NCBI RefSeq assembly: GCF_022374935.2
Contig: NZ_CP092430.2
Location: 3,286,001-3,350,000 of the forward strand
Source of the DNA: Mycolicibacter virginiensis
Lineage (GTDB): Bacteria > Actinomycetota > Actinomycetes > Mycobacteriales > Mycobacteriaceae
Direction: 5' to 3'
DNA length: 64,000 nucleotides
Under the pieces are notes generated by a model. That model was not told where the DNA came from, ran no database searches, and was given only the letters and a program-made list of their open reading frames with translations. Made by a program: the position numbers and the translations under genes. Of the stretch, positions 53,822 to 61,445 are shown one piece after another (within the stretch, counting starts at the first letter, position 1; the number at the start of each line of letters is the position of its first letter).

Positions 53822-54663
53822 CGTGCTCCCTCTCGCTCTACCAGCGGTTGCCACGCCAAACCTGCACCGGCGCTGTTGATGTAGCCGCCCGAGGGGGCGG
53901 CGAAATGCGAGCCGAGCAACAGTGCCCGCTCGTCGGCGACGCGACGCAGCAGGTCCTGCCGGCTTACCCGAGCAGCGCTCGGGTCGGCGTCGGGCCGGGC
54001 ACTGATCTCGGGGTCGACGATCTGGACCGGATGGTGCACGACGTCGCCGCTGATGTAGGCGACCGCGCCGGCGGATTCGATGCGCACCGACACATGGCCC
54101 GGGGTGTGACCGGCCGTGGGGACGAGCCGGACCGTCTCGGTCAGCCGATGATCCGGCCCGACCAGCCGGAGCTTGCCGTGCTGCGCCAGCGGGGCGACGC
54201 ATTCGGGGGCCACCCGGTCCTCACCGGTGAATTCGCTCCAGTGCGCGTGCTCGGCCACGGTCACCAGGTAGTCGGCGCCGGCGAACCTCGGCACCCACTG
54301 CCCGTCCCGCTCGACGGTGTTGCCACCGGCGTGATCGCGGTGCAGATGCGTGCACACCACCGCCGTGATGTCGCCGGGACTAAACCCGGTAGCCGCCAAC
54401 GACTCCTCGAAGCGGTCGGGGATGTTGCGCGTCCGCAGGAAGCTTTCGGCGAAGCAGGTGTCGACCAGCACGCACGACGCCTCGGACGCGATCAGATAAG
54501 ACTGGATCGCCATCAAGATGTTGCCCGACGCGTCGCAGTAGTCCGCCAGCGAGTCGTCCGCGAAACGCTCGGATGCCGCTGCGAAAAGCAGGGCGGGTGG
54601 GATCGGTATGACCGCCTGCAGGACCGCGTGGATGTCAACGTCGCCGACAGTCCAGTGCTGCAC
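53818..54663 (-). CDS. metallo-beta-lactamase-fold hydrolase
   Basis: 281 residues from a GTG at 54663 with AGAAGGGG upstream. Metal-binding motif HLHRDHAGG (HxHxDH), later H in TAGHTPGHVSV, D in ISGDVVHHP and the final H in LGSHFAAPSGG. The long N-terminal segment is as in quorum-quenching lactonase/AttM-like and other Zn hydrolases of secondary pathways. It is the first gene of a two-gene operon with the P450 (ATGA overlap) and divergent from the FadR-type regulator. A lactone or ester is a plausible substrate. Confidence 0.83.
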   Translation of the reverse strand: MQHWTVGDVDIHAVLQAVIPIPPALLFAAASERFADDSLADYCDASGNILMAIQSYLIASEASCVLVDTCFAESFLRTRNIPDRFEESLAATGFSPGDITAVVCTHLHRDHAGGNTVERDGQWVPRFAGADYLVTVAEHAHWSEFTGEDRVAPECVAPLAQHGKLRLVGPDHRLTETVRLVPTAGHTPGHVSVRIESAGAVAYISGDVVHHPVQIVDPEISARPDADPSAARVSRQDLLRRVADERALLLGSHFAAPSGGYINSAGAGLAWQPLVEREGAR

Positions 54664-54766
54664 GCCATGGTCCCCTTCTCGCAGCGCGATCGTATGCCAC
54701 GAATCATTTGGAAGTGAGCGATTCGAGGAACCGAAGGAAAGGGTCTTGGTCTGGCACACTCGACGC

Positions 54767-55555
54767 GTGGCAGCTCCCACCGTTCGCTTTCGGCGGCTTG
54801 CCGAACAGGTCGCCGACGAACTTCGTCGGCGCATTCTGACCGGCGAGCTGACCGACGATCACGTGCTCCCCAAAGAGGACGAACTCCTGGTCGAATTCGC
54901 CATCAGCAAGCCGTCCCTGCGTGAGGCCATGCGCATCCTCGAGGCCGAGGGACTGCTCACCGTGCGCCGCGGCAAACGGGGCGGCGCGGTGATCCATCGA
55001 CCCACTCCAGCAAACGTTGCCTACACCATGGGCCTGGTTTTGGGATCGCAACAGGTCAGCCTCGCCGACGTCGGGACCGCACTGCTGCAGGTCGAACCAG
55101 CCTGCGCGGCACTGTGCGCGGGGCGGCCGGACCGCAAGAGCACGGTGGTGCCCATTCTGCGGCGGCTACACGAGGAATCGGTGGCCGCGGTCGACGACCT
55201 GCAGAAGGCCACCTCCGCCAGCCGCCGCTACCACGAAGCGCTCGTCACCCATTGCGGCAACACCACCATGCTCGTCATGGCGGGCGCGCTCGAAACCCTG
55301 TGGTCCGCACACGAGCAAAGCTGGTCCAGCCAGGTCACCGACCATTCGACGGTGCCCGTGCCCGAGCGACGCGCCGTCTTGGAGGACCACCGTCAGGTAA
55401 TCGACGCCATCGATGTCGGCGACGCCCAGCGGGCCCGAGACCTCGCCGCGGCGCACCTTCTGCACGTCCAGCACTACCCCGGCCGTTCGGGGATCGTCGA
55501 CCCCGCCATGGTCCGTCCCCGGGGGATCTCCAGCGCCGGGGACGCCGAGCTCTGA
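54767..55555 (+). CDS. FadR-type GntR transcriptional regulator
   Basis: 262 residues from the GTG at 54767; a TTG at 54746 with GGAAAGGG is the alternative. N-terminal winged helix (RRLAEQVADELRRRILTGEL, LVEFAISKPSLREAMRILEAEGL) and a C-terminal FCD domain (SRRYHEALVTHCGN, with DHRQVIDAI). It is divergent from the MBL/P450 pair and upstream of the aldolase/amidohydrolase/dehydrogenase genes, placing it as the cluster regulator. An interrupted repeat CGAATC-n14-GATTCG at 54700-54725 is in the divergent promoter. Confidence 0.85.
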   Translation: MAAPTVRFRRLAEQVADELRRRILTGELTDDHVLPKEDELLVEFAISKPSLREAMRILEAEGLLTVRRGKRGGAVIHRPTPANVAYTMGLVLGSQQVSLADVGTALLQVEPACAALCAGRPDRKSTVVPILRRLHEESVAAVDDLQKATSASRRYHEALVTHCGNTTMLVMAGALETLWSAHEQSWSSQVTDHSTVPVPERRAVLEDHRQVIDAIDVGDAQRARDLAAAHLLHVQHYPGRSGIVDPAMVRPRGISSAGDAEL

Positions 55556-55567
55556 GGAACTCGCCGA

Positions 55568-55606
55568 CTCCGTTGACGGAGCCCCTTATTTCCATATGAT
55601 TTGTTC
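55568..55606 (+). promoter_or_regulatory. promoter of aldolase gene embedded in a palindrome
   Basis: TTGACG (55573-55578), 16-bp spacer, TATGAT (55595-55600), then 6 nt to the ATG at 55607: a near-consensus leaderless promoter. The -35 is inside CTCCG-TTGA-CGGAG (55568-55581), which can serve as an operator or as the terminator of the regulator gene. A related GACGGAGTCCGTC follows at the start codon. Confidence 0.6.
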
Positions 55607-56392
55607 ATGACGGAGTCCGTCGACGTCCAGTGCGCCCGTCCCGGCGGCTCAGCGGTCTGGTCGCCGTCCGTGGTTCCGCCGATCGGCGTCGAGCTGAGCA
55701 ACGCCCAGGCACTGGCCATCGCGTTTCGCCATCTCGCCGACATCGGCTTCGCCGAGAACATGGCCGGCCACATCACCTGGCAGCCCACCGGCCAGACCGA
55801 CATGCTGGTCAATCCGTGGGGCCTGTGGTGGGCCGAACTCACCGCCTCCGACATCTGCATCGTCGACGCGGACGCCCGCGTCATCGCCGGCCGCTGGGAT
55901 GTCACCCCCGCCATCCATATCCATACCGAACTGCACCGCGCCCGCCCCGACGCGCGCGTGGTGATCCACAACCACCCCTACTACGTGAGCCTGTTGGCGT
56001 CGCTTCAGACGCTGCCCGAGTTGGTCCACCAGACCGGCTCGCTGTTCCTCGATGATCTGTGCTTCGTCGAGGATTACGACGGCGAGGTGGACACCGCTGC
56101 GCGGGCCCGGGATCTGGCCGAGCGCATCGGTAGCGCGAACCTGACGATCCTGGCTTCGCACGGGGTGATCGCCACCGGACGCACCCTGGCCGAGGCGGTC
56201 TATCGGTCGGCCACCATCGAGCGGGTGTGCAAGCTGGCCTACCACGTCATGTTGACCGGCCGGACGCCCACACCGATGAAGCGCTCCGACATGGCCGGGA
56301 TGCAGGCATCGTTGATCGAACGCGCCGCCGACGTGTATTGGGCCGGCGCGGCCCGCATGACCATCAAGGCCGACCGGCATGTGCTCGACTGA
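55607..56392 (+). CDS. class II aldolase/adducin-family protein
   Basis: 261 residues; leaderless start. The metal-binding HxH of class II aldolases is seen in VVIHNHPYYV; the catalytic acid region lies near LDDLCFVEDYDGE, and the third ligand histidine in LASHGVIATG. N-terminal DIGFAENMAGHITWQ is the usual substrate loop, with N replacing the typical phosphate-binding S/T. Reaction could be retro-aldol or decarboxylation of a hydroxy acid. Followed by an amidohydrolase (36 bp) and a dehydrogenase, indicating a catabolic pathway. Confidence 0.82.
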   Translation: MTESVDVQCARPGGSAVWSPSVVPPIGVELSNAQALAIAFRHLADIGFAENMAGHITWQPTGQTDMLVNPWGLWWAELTASDICIVDADARVIAGRWDVTPAIHIHTELHRARPDARVVIHNHPYYVSLLASLQTLPELVHQTGSLFLDDLCFVEDYDGEVDTAARARDLAERIGSANLTILASHGVIATGRTLAEAVYRSATIERVCKLAYHVMLTGRTPTPMKRSDMAGMQASLIERAADVYWAGAARMTIKADRHVLD

Positions 56393-56428
56393 TCAAGACT
56401 CTCGACTGACCAAGACTGAGGTTCACCG

Positions 56429-57697
56429 GTGAAATCGATCGACGAGCTCAGCTCCGACCTGAGCTTTACCACCGCCAAGGCCGGAGCGGAACGCACCGTG
56501 ACCTTCCTACCCGAACCGCCCCGCGCGAAACGGCGCTACACGGTGATCTCGGTCGACGACCACATCGTCGAACCTCCGGACACCTTCCTCGGCCGAGTGC
56601 CGCGCAAACTGGCCGACCGGGCGCCGCGGGTGGTCGAGACCGATACCGGTGGCCAGACCTGGATGTATGACGGCCAATCGCTGCCCAACGTCGGGTTCAA
56701 CGCCGTGGTGGGCCGTCCGGTTTCGGAGTACGGCTTCGAGCCGGCCAGATTCGACGAGATGCGCCGCGGCGCCTGGGATATCCACGCACGCATCAAAGAC
56801 ATGGACCTGAACGGCGTCTACGCCTCGCTGAACTTTCCCTCCTTCCTGCCTGGGTTCGCCGGCCAGCGCCTGCAGCTCACAACCGGCGACCGTGAGCTGG
56901 CACTGGCATCGGTGCGGGCATGGAACGACTGGCACCACGAGGTATGGGCCGGTTCCTATCCCGACCGCATCATCGGCTGTCAACTGCCCTGGCTGCTGAA
57001 TCCCGAGGTAGGCGCGGCGATGATCTACGAGAACGCCGAAAGAGGCTTTCGCGCCATCACTTTCAGTGAGAATCCGGCCATGCTGGGGCTGCCGACCATT
57101 CACTCCGGGCATTGGGACCCGATGATCGCCGCCTGCGCCGAAACGGGCACCGTGGTCAACCTGCACATCGGGTCGTCGGGCACCTCGCCGTCGACCACCG
57201 ATGATGCTCCGCCCGACGTCGCCGGCGTCCTGTTCTTCGCCTACGCCATCTCCGCCGCGGTCGACTGGCTGTACTCCGGGTTGCCCAGCCGCTTCCCCGA
57301 GTTGAAGATCTGCCTGTCCGAGGGCGGGATCGGCTGGGTCGCAGGGCTGCTGGACCGCCTCGACCACATGTTGAGCTATCACGAGATGTACGGAACCTGG
57401 AAAGCGCTCGGCGAGACGCTCTCCCCGGCTGAGGTGCTGCAACGCAACTTCTGGTTCTGCGCGGTCGAGGATCAGTCGTCGTTCTGCCAGCACGAACGCA
57501 TCGGCACCGACCACATCATGCTGGAAGCCGACTACCCGCACTGCGATTCGACCTGGCCGAACACCCAGCAGGTGATACATGAGGAGATCGGCAACCTACC
57601 TGCCGAGGTGATCCGGAAGTTCACCTGGGAGAACGCCTCTCGCCTCTATCAGCATCCGGTTCCCGAGGCGGTCCAGCTCGACCCGGATGCGTTCTGA
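56429..57697 (+). CDS. amidohydrolase-2 family metal-dependent hydrolase/decarboxylase
   Basis: 422 residues; GTG with GAGG 8 nt upstream. The TIM-barrel amidohydrolase (Amidohydro_2) starts with ISVDDHIVEPPDTF (D43/H45 region), includes VNLHIGSSGTS and LKICLSEGGIGW, and ends with DHIMLEADYPHCDSTWP, which has the conserved Asp of the active site. This family includes decarboxylases of resorcylate, 2,3-dihydroxybenzoate and ACMS type as well as hydrolases. Clusters like this are common in actinobacterial aromatic or steroid side-pathway degradation. Substrate unknown. Confidence 0.82.
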   Translation: MKSIDELSSDLSFTTAKAGAERTVTFLPEPPRAKRRYTVISVDDHIVEPPDTFLGRVPRKLADRAPRVVETDTGGQTWMYDGQSLPNVGFNAVVGRPVSEYGFEPARFDEMRRGAWDIHARIKDMDLNGVYASLNFPSFLPGFAGQRLQLTTGDRELALASVRAWNDWHHEVWAGSYPDRIIGCQLPWLLNPEVGAAMIYENAERGFRAITFSENPAMLGLPTIHSGHWDPMIAACAETGTVVNLHIGSSGTSPSTTDDAPPDVAGVLFFAYAISAAVDWLYSGLPSRFPELKICLSEGGIGWVAGLLDRLDHMLSYHEMYGTWKALGETLSPAEVLQRNFWFCAVEDQSSFCQHERIGTDHIMLEADYPHCDSTWPNTQQVIHEEIGNLPAEVIRKFTWENASRLYQHPVPEAVQLDPDAF

Positions 57698-57699
57698 AC

Positions 57700-58668
57700 G
57701 TGGCCGTCTCCCCGCCACCGCTACGTGTCGCGGTGCTCGACGACTACCAGGGCATCGCCGCCACGGTGGACTGGTCGCCCATCCCGCGGCCCGTGGATCT
57801 GTTGGCGATCCGCGAACACCTCGCTCCCGGTGACGAACTGGTCGCCCGGCTGGCCGACCGCGAGGTGGTGGTGGCGATGCGCGAACGCACGCCGATCGGC
57901 GCCGATCTGCTGTCTCGGCTGCCGGCGCTGAAGTTGCTGGTCACCACCGGGCCGTTCAACGCCGCCATCGACGTGGCCGCGGCCCACCGGCTCGGGATCA
58001 CGGTGTGTGGGACCGGTGGCGCTATTACGCCCACGGTCGAACTCACCTGGGCGTTGATCCACGCCCTGCAACGTCATGTGATCGCCGAAGATGCGGCGCT
58101 GCGGGCCGGTCGGTGGCAGCAGACCGTCGGCGCCGATCTGGCCGGCGCGACGCTCGGACTGGTGGGGCTGGGCCGCATCGGCCGGCTGGTCGCCGCGGTG
58201 GGCCACGCCTACGGCATGCGAGTAACGGCGTGGAGCCCACACCTAACGCCGGAGCGGGCCGCCGAGGCGCAGGCGCAGCTACTGGACCGGCGCAGTCTGT
58301 TCGAGAGCGCCGACGTCGTATCGATCCACATGGTGCTCTCCGAGGCGACCCGCGGCCTCGTCGGTACCGACGAGCTGGCCGCGATGAAATCCAGCGCGAT
58401 CCTGGTCAACACGTCCCGGGGCGGGTTGATCGACGAGGCGGCACTGATCGACGCACTGCGCACCAACCGGATCCGCGGCGCGGGGCTCGACGTCTACGAC
58501 CAGGAGCCGCTGCCGGCCGGGCACCCGCTCACCACGCTGGGCAACACCGTGCTGACCCCGCACCTGGGCTACGTGACCGAGAACTGCATGAACGTCTTTT
58601 ATCGCGATATCGTCGACGACATCGTCGGCTACTGCGCCGGTACTCCGTGCCGGTTGGTGAAACCATAA
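57700..58668 (+). CDS. D-2-hydroxyacid dehydrogenase
   Basis: 322 residues; GTG 3 bp after the amidohydrolase stop, so coupled. NAD Rossmann motif LGLVGLGRIGRLVAAVG near 150, then MKSSAILVNTSRGGLIDEAAL with catalytic Arg region and LTPHLGYVTE with the active-site His (PHLGY). Family: D-isomer specific dehydrogenases such as phosphoglycerate or glyoxylate reductase-like. Last gene of the plus-strand catabolic operon; a strong terminator follows at 58781. Confidence 0.87.
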   Translation: MAVSPPPLRVAVLDDYQGIAATVDWSPIPRPVDLLAIREHLAPGDELVARLADREVVVAMRERTPIGADLLSRLPALKLLVTTGPFNAAIDVAAAHRLGITVCGTGGAITPTVELTWALIHALQRHVIAEDAALRAGRWQQTVGADLAGATLGLVGLGRIGRLVAAVGHAYGMRVTAWSPHLTPERAAEAQAQLLDRRSLFESADVVSIHMVLSEATRGLVGTDELAAMKSSAILVNTSRGGLIDEAALIDALRTNRIRGAGLDVYDQEPLPAGHPLTTLGNTVLTPHLGYVTENCMNVFYRDIVDDIVGYCAGTPCRLVKP

Positions 58669-58828
58669 TCGCGCCGTTCACACCTTTTCCGATAACAGCT
58701 TTTTGTAACGGTGTAGTCGCTCTGGAATAACGGTTCTACAAATAAATTGTCGCCGGGTGATTCACAATGATTCCACAACAGAAAAGGGTCCGCGAACGCA
58801 ATGTTCGCGGACCCTTTTCCGAAACGTG
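58669..58828. other. convergent intergenic region with terminator
   Basis: 160 bp, AT-richer than its surroundings, separating the hydroxyacid dehydrogenase from the secreted Gly/Pro-rich protein. It contains the strong terminator at 58781-58819; nothing else was recognised. Confidence 0.5.
58781..58819. terminator. bidirectional intrinsic terminator
   Basis: A perfect 17-bp stem (58781-58797 and 58803-58819) with a 5-nt loop GCAAT. The stem has A-runs on the left and T-runs on the right, so a U-tract is produced in both directions. It serves the convergent genes ending at 58668 and 58829. Confidence 0.85.
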
Positions 58829-59266
58829 CTATTTAGTGCCGCCAGCCAAACCGATAGGGGCACTGATGGCGTCTGTCATCAATCCCGCGATCGGGCTGGC
58901 CGCAGCGGCTCCGGCCGGGCCCGGCGCCACCAGAGGCACGGGAGGCGGCAGTCCGGGAACCACCGGAATCGGGGCAATCGGGATCGGGGGCACCGGCCCC
59001 GGCAGTCCCATCGGTACAGGACCAGCAAGAGTGGTCAGGTCAGCCGCAGCTGGCCCACAGGGCACCGCGCCGGCCGCCCCGACCACGCCGGCCGGTGCCC
59101 CACCGTCACCGGATGTTTGAGCGATCACACCACCCGCACACACCGGCCCACCAAGGGGCAGGTTCACGACGGGAACGGCACCCGCCGGACCGCTGAGAAT
59201 CAACCCGCTTGCATAAAAGCCGATACCGGCGAATATCGCTTTACCGAGTCTCCCGAGGCTCTTCAC
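58829..59266 (-). CDS. secreted Gly/Pro/Ala-rich protein
   Basis: About 145 residues from a GTG at 59266 (CGGAG 6 nt upstream; TACTAAT further up may be the -10). Signal peptide KSLGRLGKAIFAGIGFYASG, cleaved after AGA near 30. The mature part is low in charge and rich in Pro, Gly, Ala, Val (GLPGPVPPIPIAPIPVVPG), with two cysteines. This kind of small exported protein is common in mycobacteria; no family function known. The frame extension over the tRNA to 59515 was rejected. Confidence 0.62.
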   Translation of the reverse strand: MKSLGRLGKAIFAGIGFYASGLILSGPAGAVPVVNLPLGGPVCAGGVIAQTSGDGGAPAGVVGAAGAVPCGPAAADLTTLAGPVPMGLPGPVPPIPIAPIPVVPGLPPPVPLVAPGPAGAAAASPIAGLMTDAISAPIGLAGGTK

Positions 59267-59479
59267 GTAAACTCCGATGATTAGTATCCAGCCCCCCCGG
59301 ACACGCAATCTTCTGACTGCAAAAAGAACCGTATCACAGGCGTGTAAGTTACTGGGCCGGCCAATTGACTCGTTACCGTAACGATGCGGTTCAGGCTTTG
59401 TGACTCTATGTTCACCAGGCAGCCTGTTCGCATTCTGCGCAATCAGCGCAGACCGAACACCGATACCCATCGAAATGAG

Positions 59480-59552
59480 TGGAGCTAAGGGGACTCGAAC
59501 CCCTGACCCCCACACTGCCAGTGTGGTGCGCTACCAGCTGCGCCATAGCCCC
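59480..59552 (-). tRNA. tRNA-Ala (anticodon GGC)
   Basis: 73 nt on the minus strand. The acceptor stem GGGGCTA/TAGCTCC contains the G3-U70 pair that identifies alanine tRNA. The D arm is GCGCAGCTGGTAGCGC, the anticodon arm is CCACA-CTGGCAG-TGTGG with anticodon GGC, and the T arm is GGGTTCGAGTCCC-like. CCA is not encoded. It reads GCC codons, the most used alanine codon in this GC-rich genome. Confidence 0.95.
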
Positions 59553-59624
59553 GCGTTGTCGTGCTCATCGAAGCTACACCACAGGCGCACCAAGGTTCAA
59601 AACAGCTACTCAGTTGGCCTGTTT

Positions 59625-60074
59625 TCAGGCCGGATGCTGGGTCTGATGCAACCCGTAGGGCACCGCGTCGAGCAGCGTTACCGTCACGTTGGCCCCGCTG
59701 GGCACCTGGTAAGTGCGCTCCTCCCCGGGCCGGGCTCCGGTGATCGCCATCCCCAGCGGCGACTGCGGCGAATAGACCTCCAACCCGCTCTGGTCGTCAT
59801 CGCGGACGCCGAGCAGGAAGGTCTCGGTGTCCCCGTCGCTGTAGCGGACAGTCAGTACCATGCCGGGCTCGGCGACCCCGTCGTCCGGCGGGTCCTGGCC
59901 GACCACCGCGACCGCCAGCAGGTCGTGGATCTGGTGGATCCGAGCCTGGCGGGCCTGTTGGTCGCTGATGTCTTCGCCTCCCGAAACATCTTGCGGTGCA
60001 GACAGTTCCGCCAGCTCCGCCAACAGCCGGTCCTTGGTCTGCTGGGTCATCCAGACACCGTGCGTATCAGTCAT
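59625..60074 (-). CDS. GreA/GreB-family protein (small, Rnk-like)
   Basis: 149 residues; GGAG 8 nt before the ATG. The N-terminal helical hairpin is short (residues 8-55), then the C-terminal GreA domain: VLTVRYSDGDTETFLLGVRD, YSPQSPLGMAITGARPGEERTYQVPSG. Full GreA has a longer coiled coil with two acidic residues at its tip; here the tip region carries GGEDISDQQ, so cleavage-stimulating activity is uncertain. It may bind RNA polymerase's secondary channel. It is 55 bp after the D-amino-acid dehydrogenase gene. Confidence 0.75.
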   Translation of the reverse strand: MTDTHGVWMTQQTKDRLLAELAELSAPQDVSGGEDISDQQARQARIHQIHDLLAVAVVGQDPPDDGVAEPGMVLTVRYSDGDTETFLLGVRDDDQSGLEVYSPQSPLGMAITGARPGEERTYQVPSGANVTVTLLDAVPYGLHQTQHPA

Positions 60075-60129
60075 CGACAGTTCTCCTTTACAACAGCATT
60101 TGATTCGAAAATTCACCGACCCGAGTGGG

Positions 60130-61386
60130 TCAGCGCAAGGGATCGAGGTCACGCAGCACGGCGGACTGTTTGCCGGTGGTGATCTGCTCGGCCAACAATC
60201 GGCCCGTTATCGGACCGTGCGTCATGCCCCACATGCCGTGCCCACCGGCGACGTAGACGGTGCGCGGACACACCTCCCCCACCAAGGGCCGCCCGTCGGG
60301 GCTGACCGGGCGTGGACCCACCCACACGTCGGTGCGCTCATCCCAGCGGACACCGTCGAGCAGGGGGCGGGTGGCGTCGACGATGGCTTCGACGCGGGCC
60401 GGGACGATCGGGGCGTCGGGATCACCGAACTCCATGGTGCCGGCGACCCGTAGCCGGGCATTCAACGGCGTGCAGGCCACCCGGGCATCGGGCAGGTAGA
60501 TCGGCCCGGTGACCGGCCCGTCGACCGGCACCGAGAAGGAGTAGCCGCGCCCGGCCCGCACCGGCACCCGGATCCAGCGCGCTGCCAGTCGGGACAGCCA
60601 GGCACCGCTGGCGATCACCGCTGCATCGGCCGTCAAAGTGCTGCCGTCACTGCTGGTCACGGCCACGCCGTCACCGTGGGGCGACACGTCGGCGACATCG
60701 AGAACGTGCAGGACAGCGCCGCGCTGCACCACCGTGCGGCCCAGTGCGGTCACGAACCGGCCCGGGTCGAGGAAGCGCTGGCCGTCGATCTGCACCCCCG
60801 CAGCGACCGCCGAGGAAGCCAGCGGCACCCGCTCGGCCAGTGCGGCACCGGTCAGTTCGGTGCCGAACACCGGCTGGCCGGCCTCGGAGAACCGGCGCAG
60901 CTCGTCGAGCAGTCGCTCCGCGTCAGCCGAGGTACGGAAGATCGCGGTGATGGGGGCATCGGTGACCGGGGCGTCCACCCCGTTGGCGAGCAGAACGTCA
61001 TAGGCCTCAATGCATTCCGCACTCAGAGGTGCGTTGGCCCGTACCGCGCGGCGCCAGGCCGCGGGCCTACTGTTCGCCGCGAAGCGCGCCAAGAACGCCC
61101 ACAGTGCCGGGCCGGCATTGAGTGGCACCTGCAGCGGTGCGGTCCGGCTCAGCAGGGACCGCAGCCCGAAGCGCAGATTGGCCGGCTCGTTGAGCGGAAT
61201 CGCCAGCGCCGGGGAGATCCAACCGGCGTTGCCCCACGAGGACCCAGCCGCCATTCCGACGCGGTCGACCACGGTGACTTCGACACCGCGCTCCTGCAGA
61301 AACCAGGCGGTGGACAAGCCAACGACGCCGGCACCCACCACGATCACCGATCGTGGTGCGCCGTCGATTCGGTTGGCTGCACCCAT
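60130..61386 (-). CDS. D-amino-acid dehydrogenase-like FAD oxidoreductase
   Basis: 418 residues from the ATG at 61386 (another start, GTG 61389, is adjacent). FAD motif SVIVVGAGVVGLSTAWFLQ near 13-31, GSSWGNAGWISP typical of the DadA group, and the C-terminal GGHGMWGMTHGPITG FAD contact. It deaminates D-amino acids and passes electrons to the quinone pool. The PucR regulator gene directly upstream is likely to control it, as in many catabolic dehydrogenase/PucR pairs. Confidence 0.85.
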   Translation of the reverse strand: MGAANRIDGAPRSVIVVGAGVVGLSTAWFLQERGVEVTVVDRVGMAAGSSWGNAGWISPALAIPLNEPANLRFGLRSLLSRTAPLQVPLNAGPALWAFLARFAANSRPAAWRRAVRANAPLSAECIEAYDVLLANGVDAPVTDAPITAIFRTSADAERLLDELRRFSEAGQPVFGTELTGAALAERVPLASSAVAAGVQIDGQRFLDPGRFVTALGRTVVQRGAVLHVLDVADVSPHGDGVAVTSSDGSTLTADAAVIASGAWLSRLAARWIRVPVRAGRGYSFSVPVDGPVTGPIYLPDARVACTPLNARLRVAGTMEFGDPDAPIVPARVEAIVDATRPLLDGVRWDERTDVWVGPRPVSPDGRPLVGEVCPRTVYVAGGHGMWGMTHGPITGRLLAEQITTGKQSAVLRDLDPLR

Positions 61387-61445
61387 CACTCCATGATGCG
61401 ACTGCCCACAGACACCTGGTTTAACCGAATCGCACAACAGCGACG

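Noticed and set aside
59267..59515. Extension of the Gly/Pro-rich protein over the tRNA gene
   Set aside because: The extra residues are translated from the tRNA-Ala and its flanks. The GTG at 59266 with CGGAG gives a proper signal peptide.
59480..59552. tRNA-Ala as an integration site of a mobile element
   Set aside because: No integrase gene and no repeated 3' tRNA end were found in the window.
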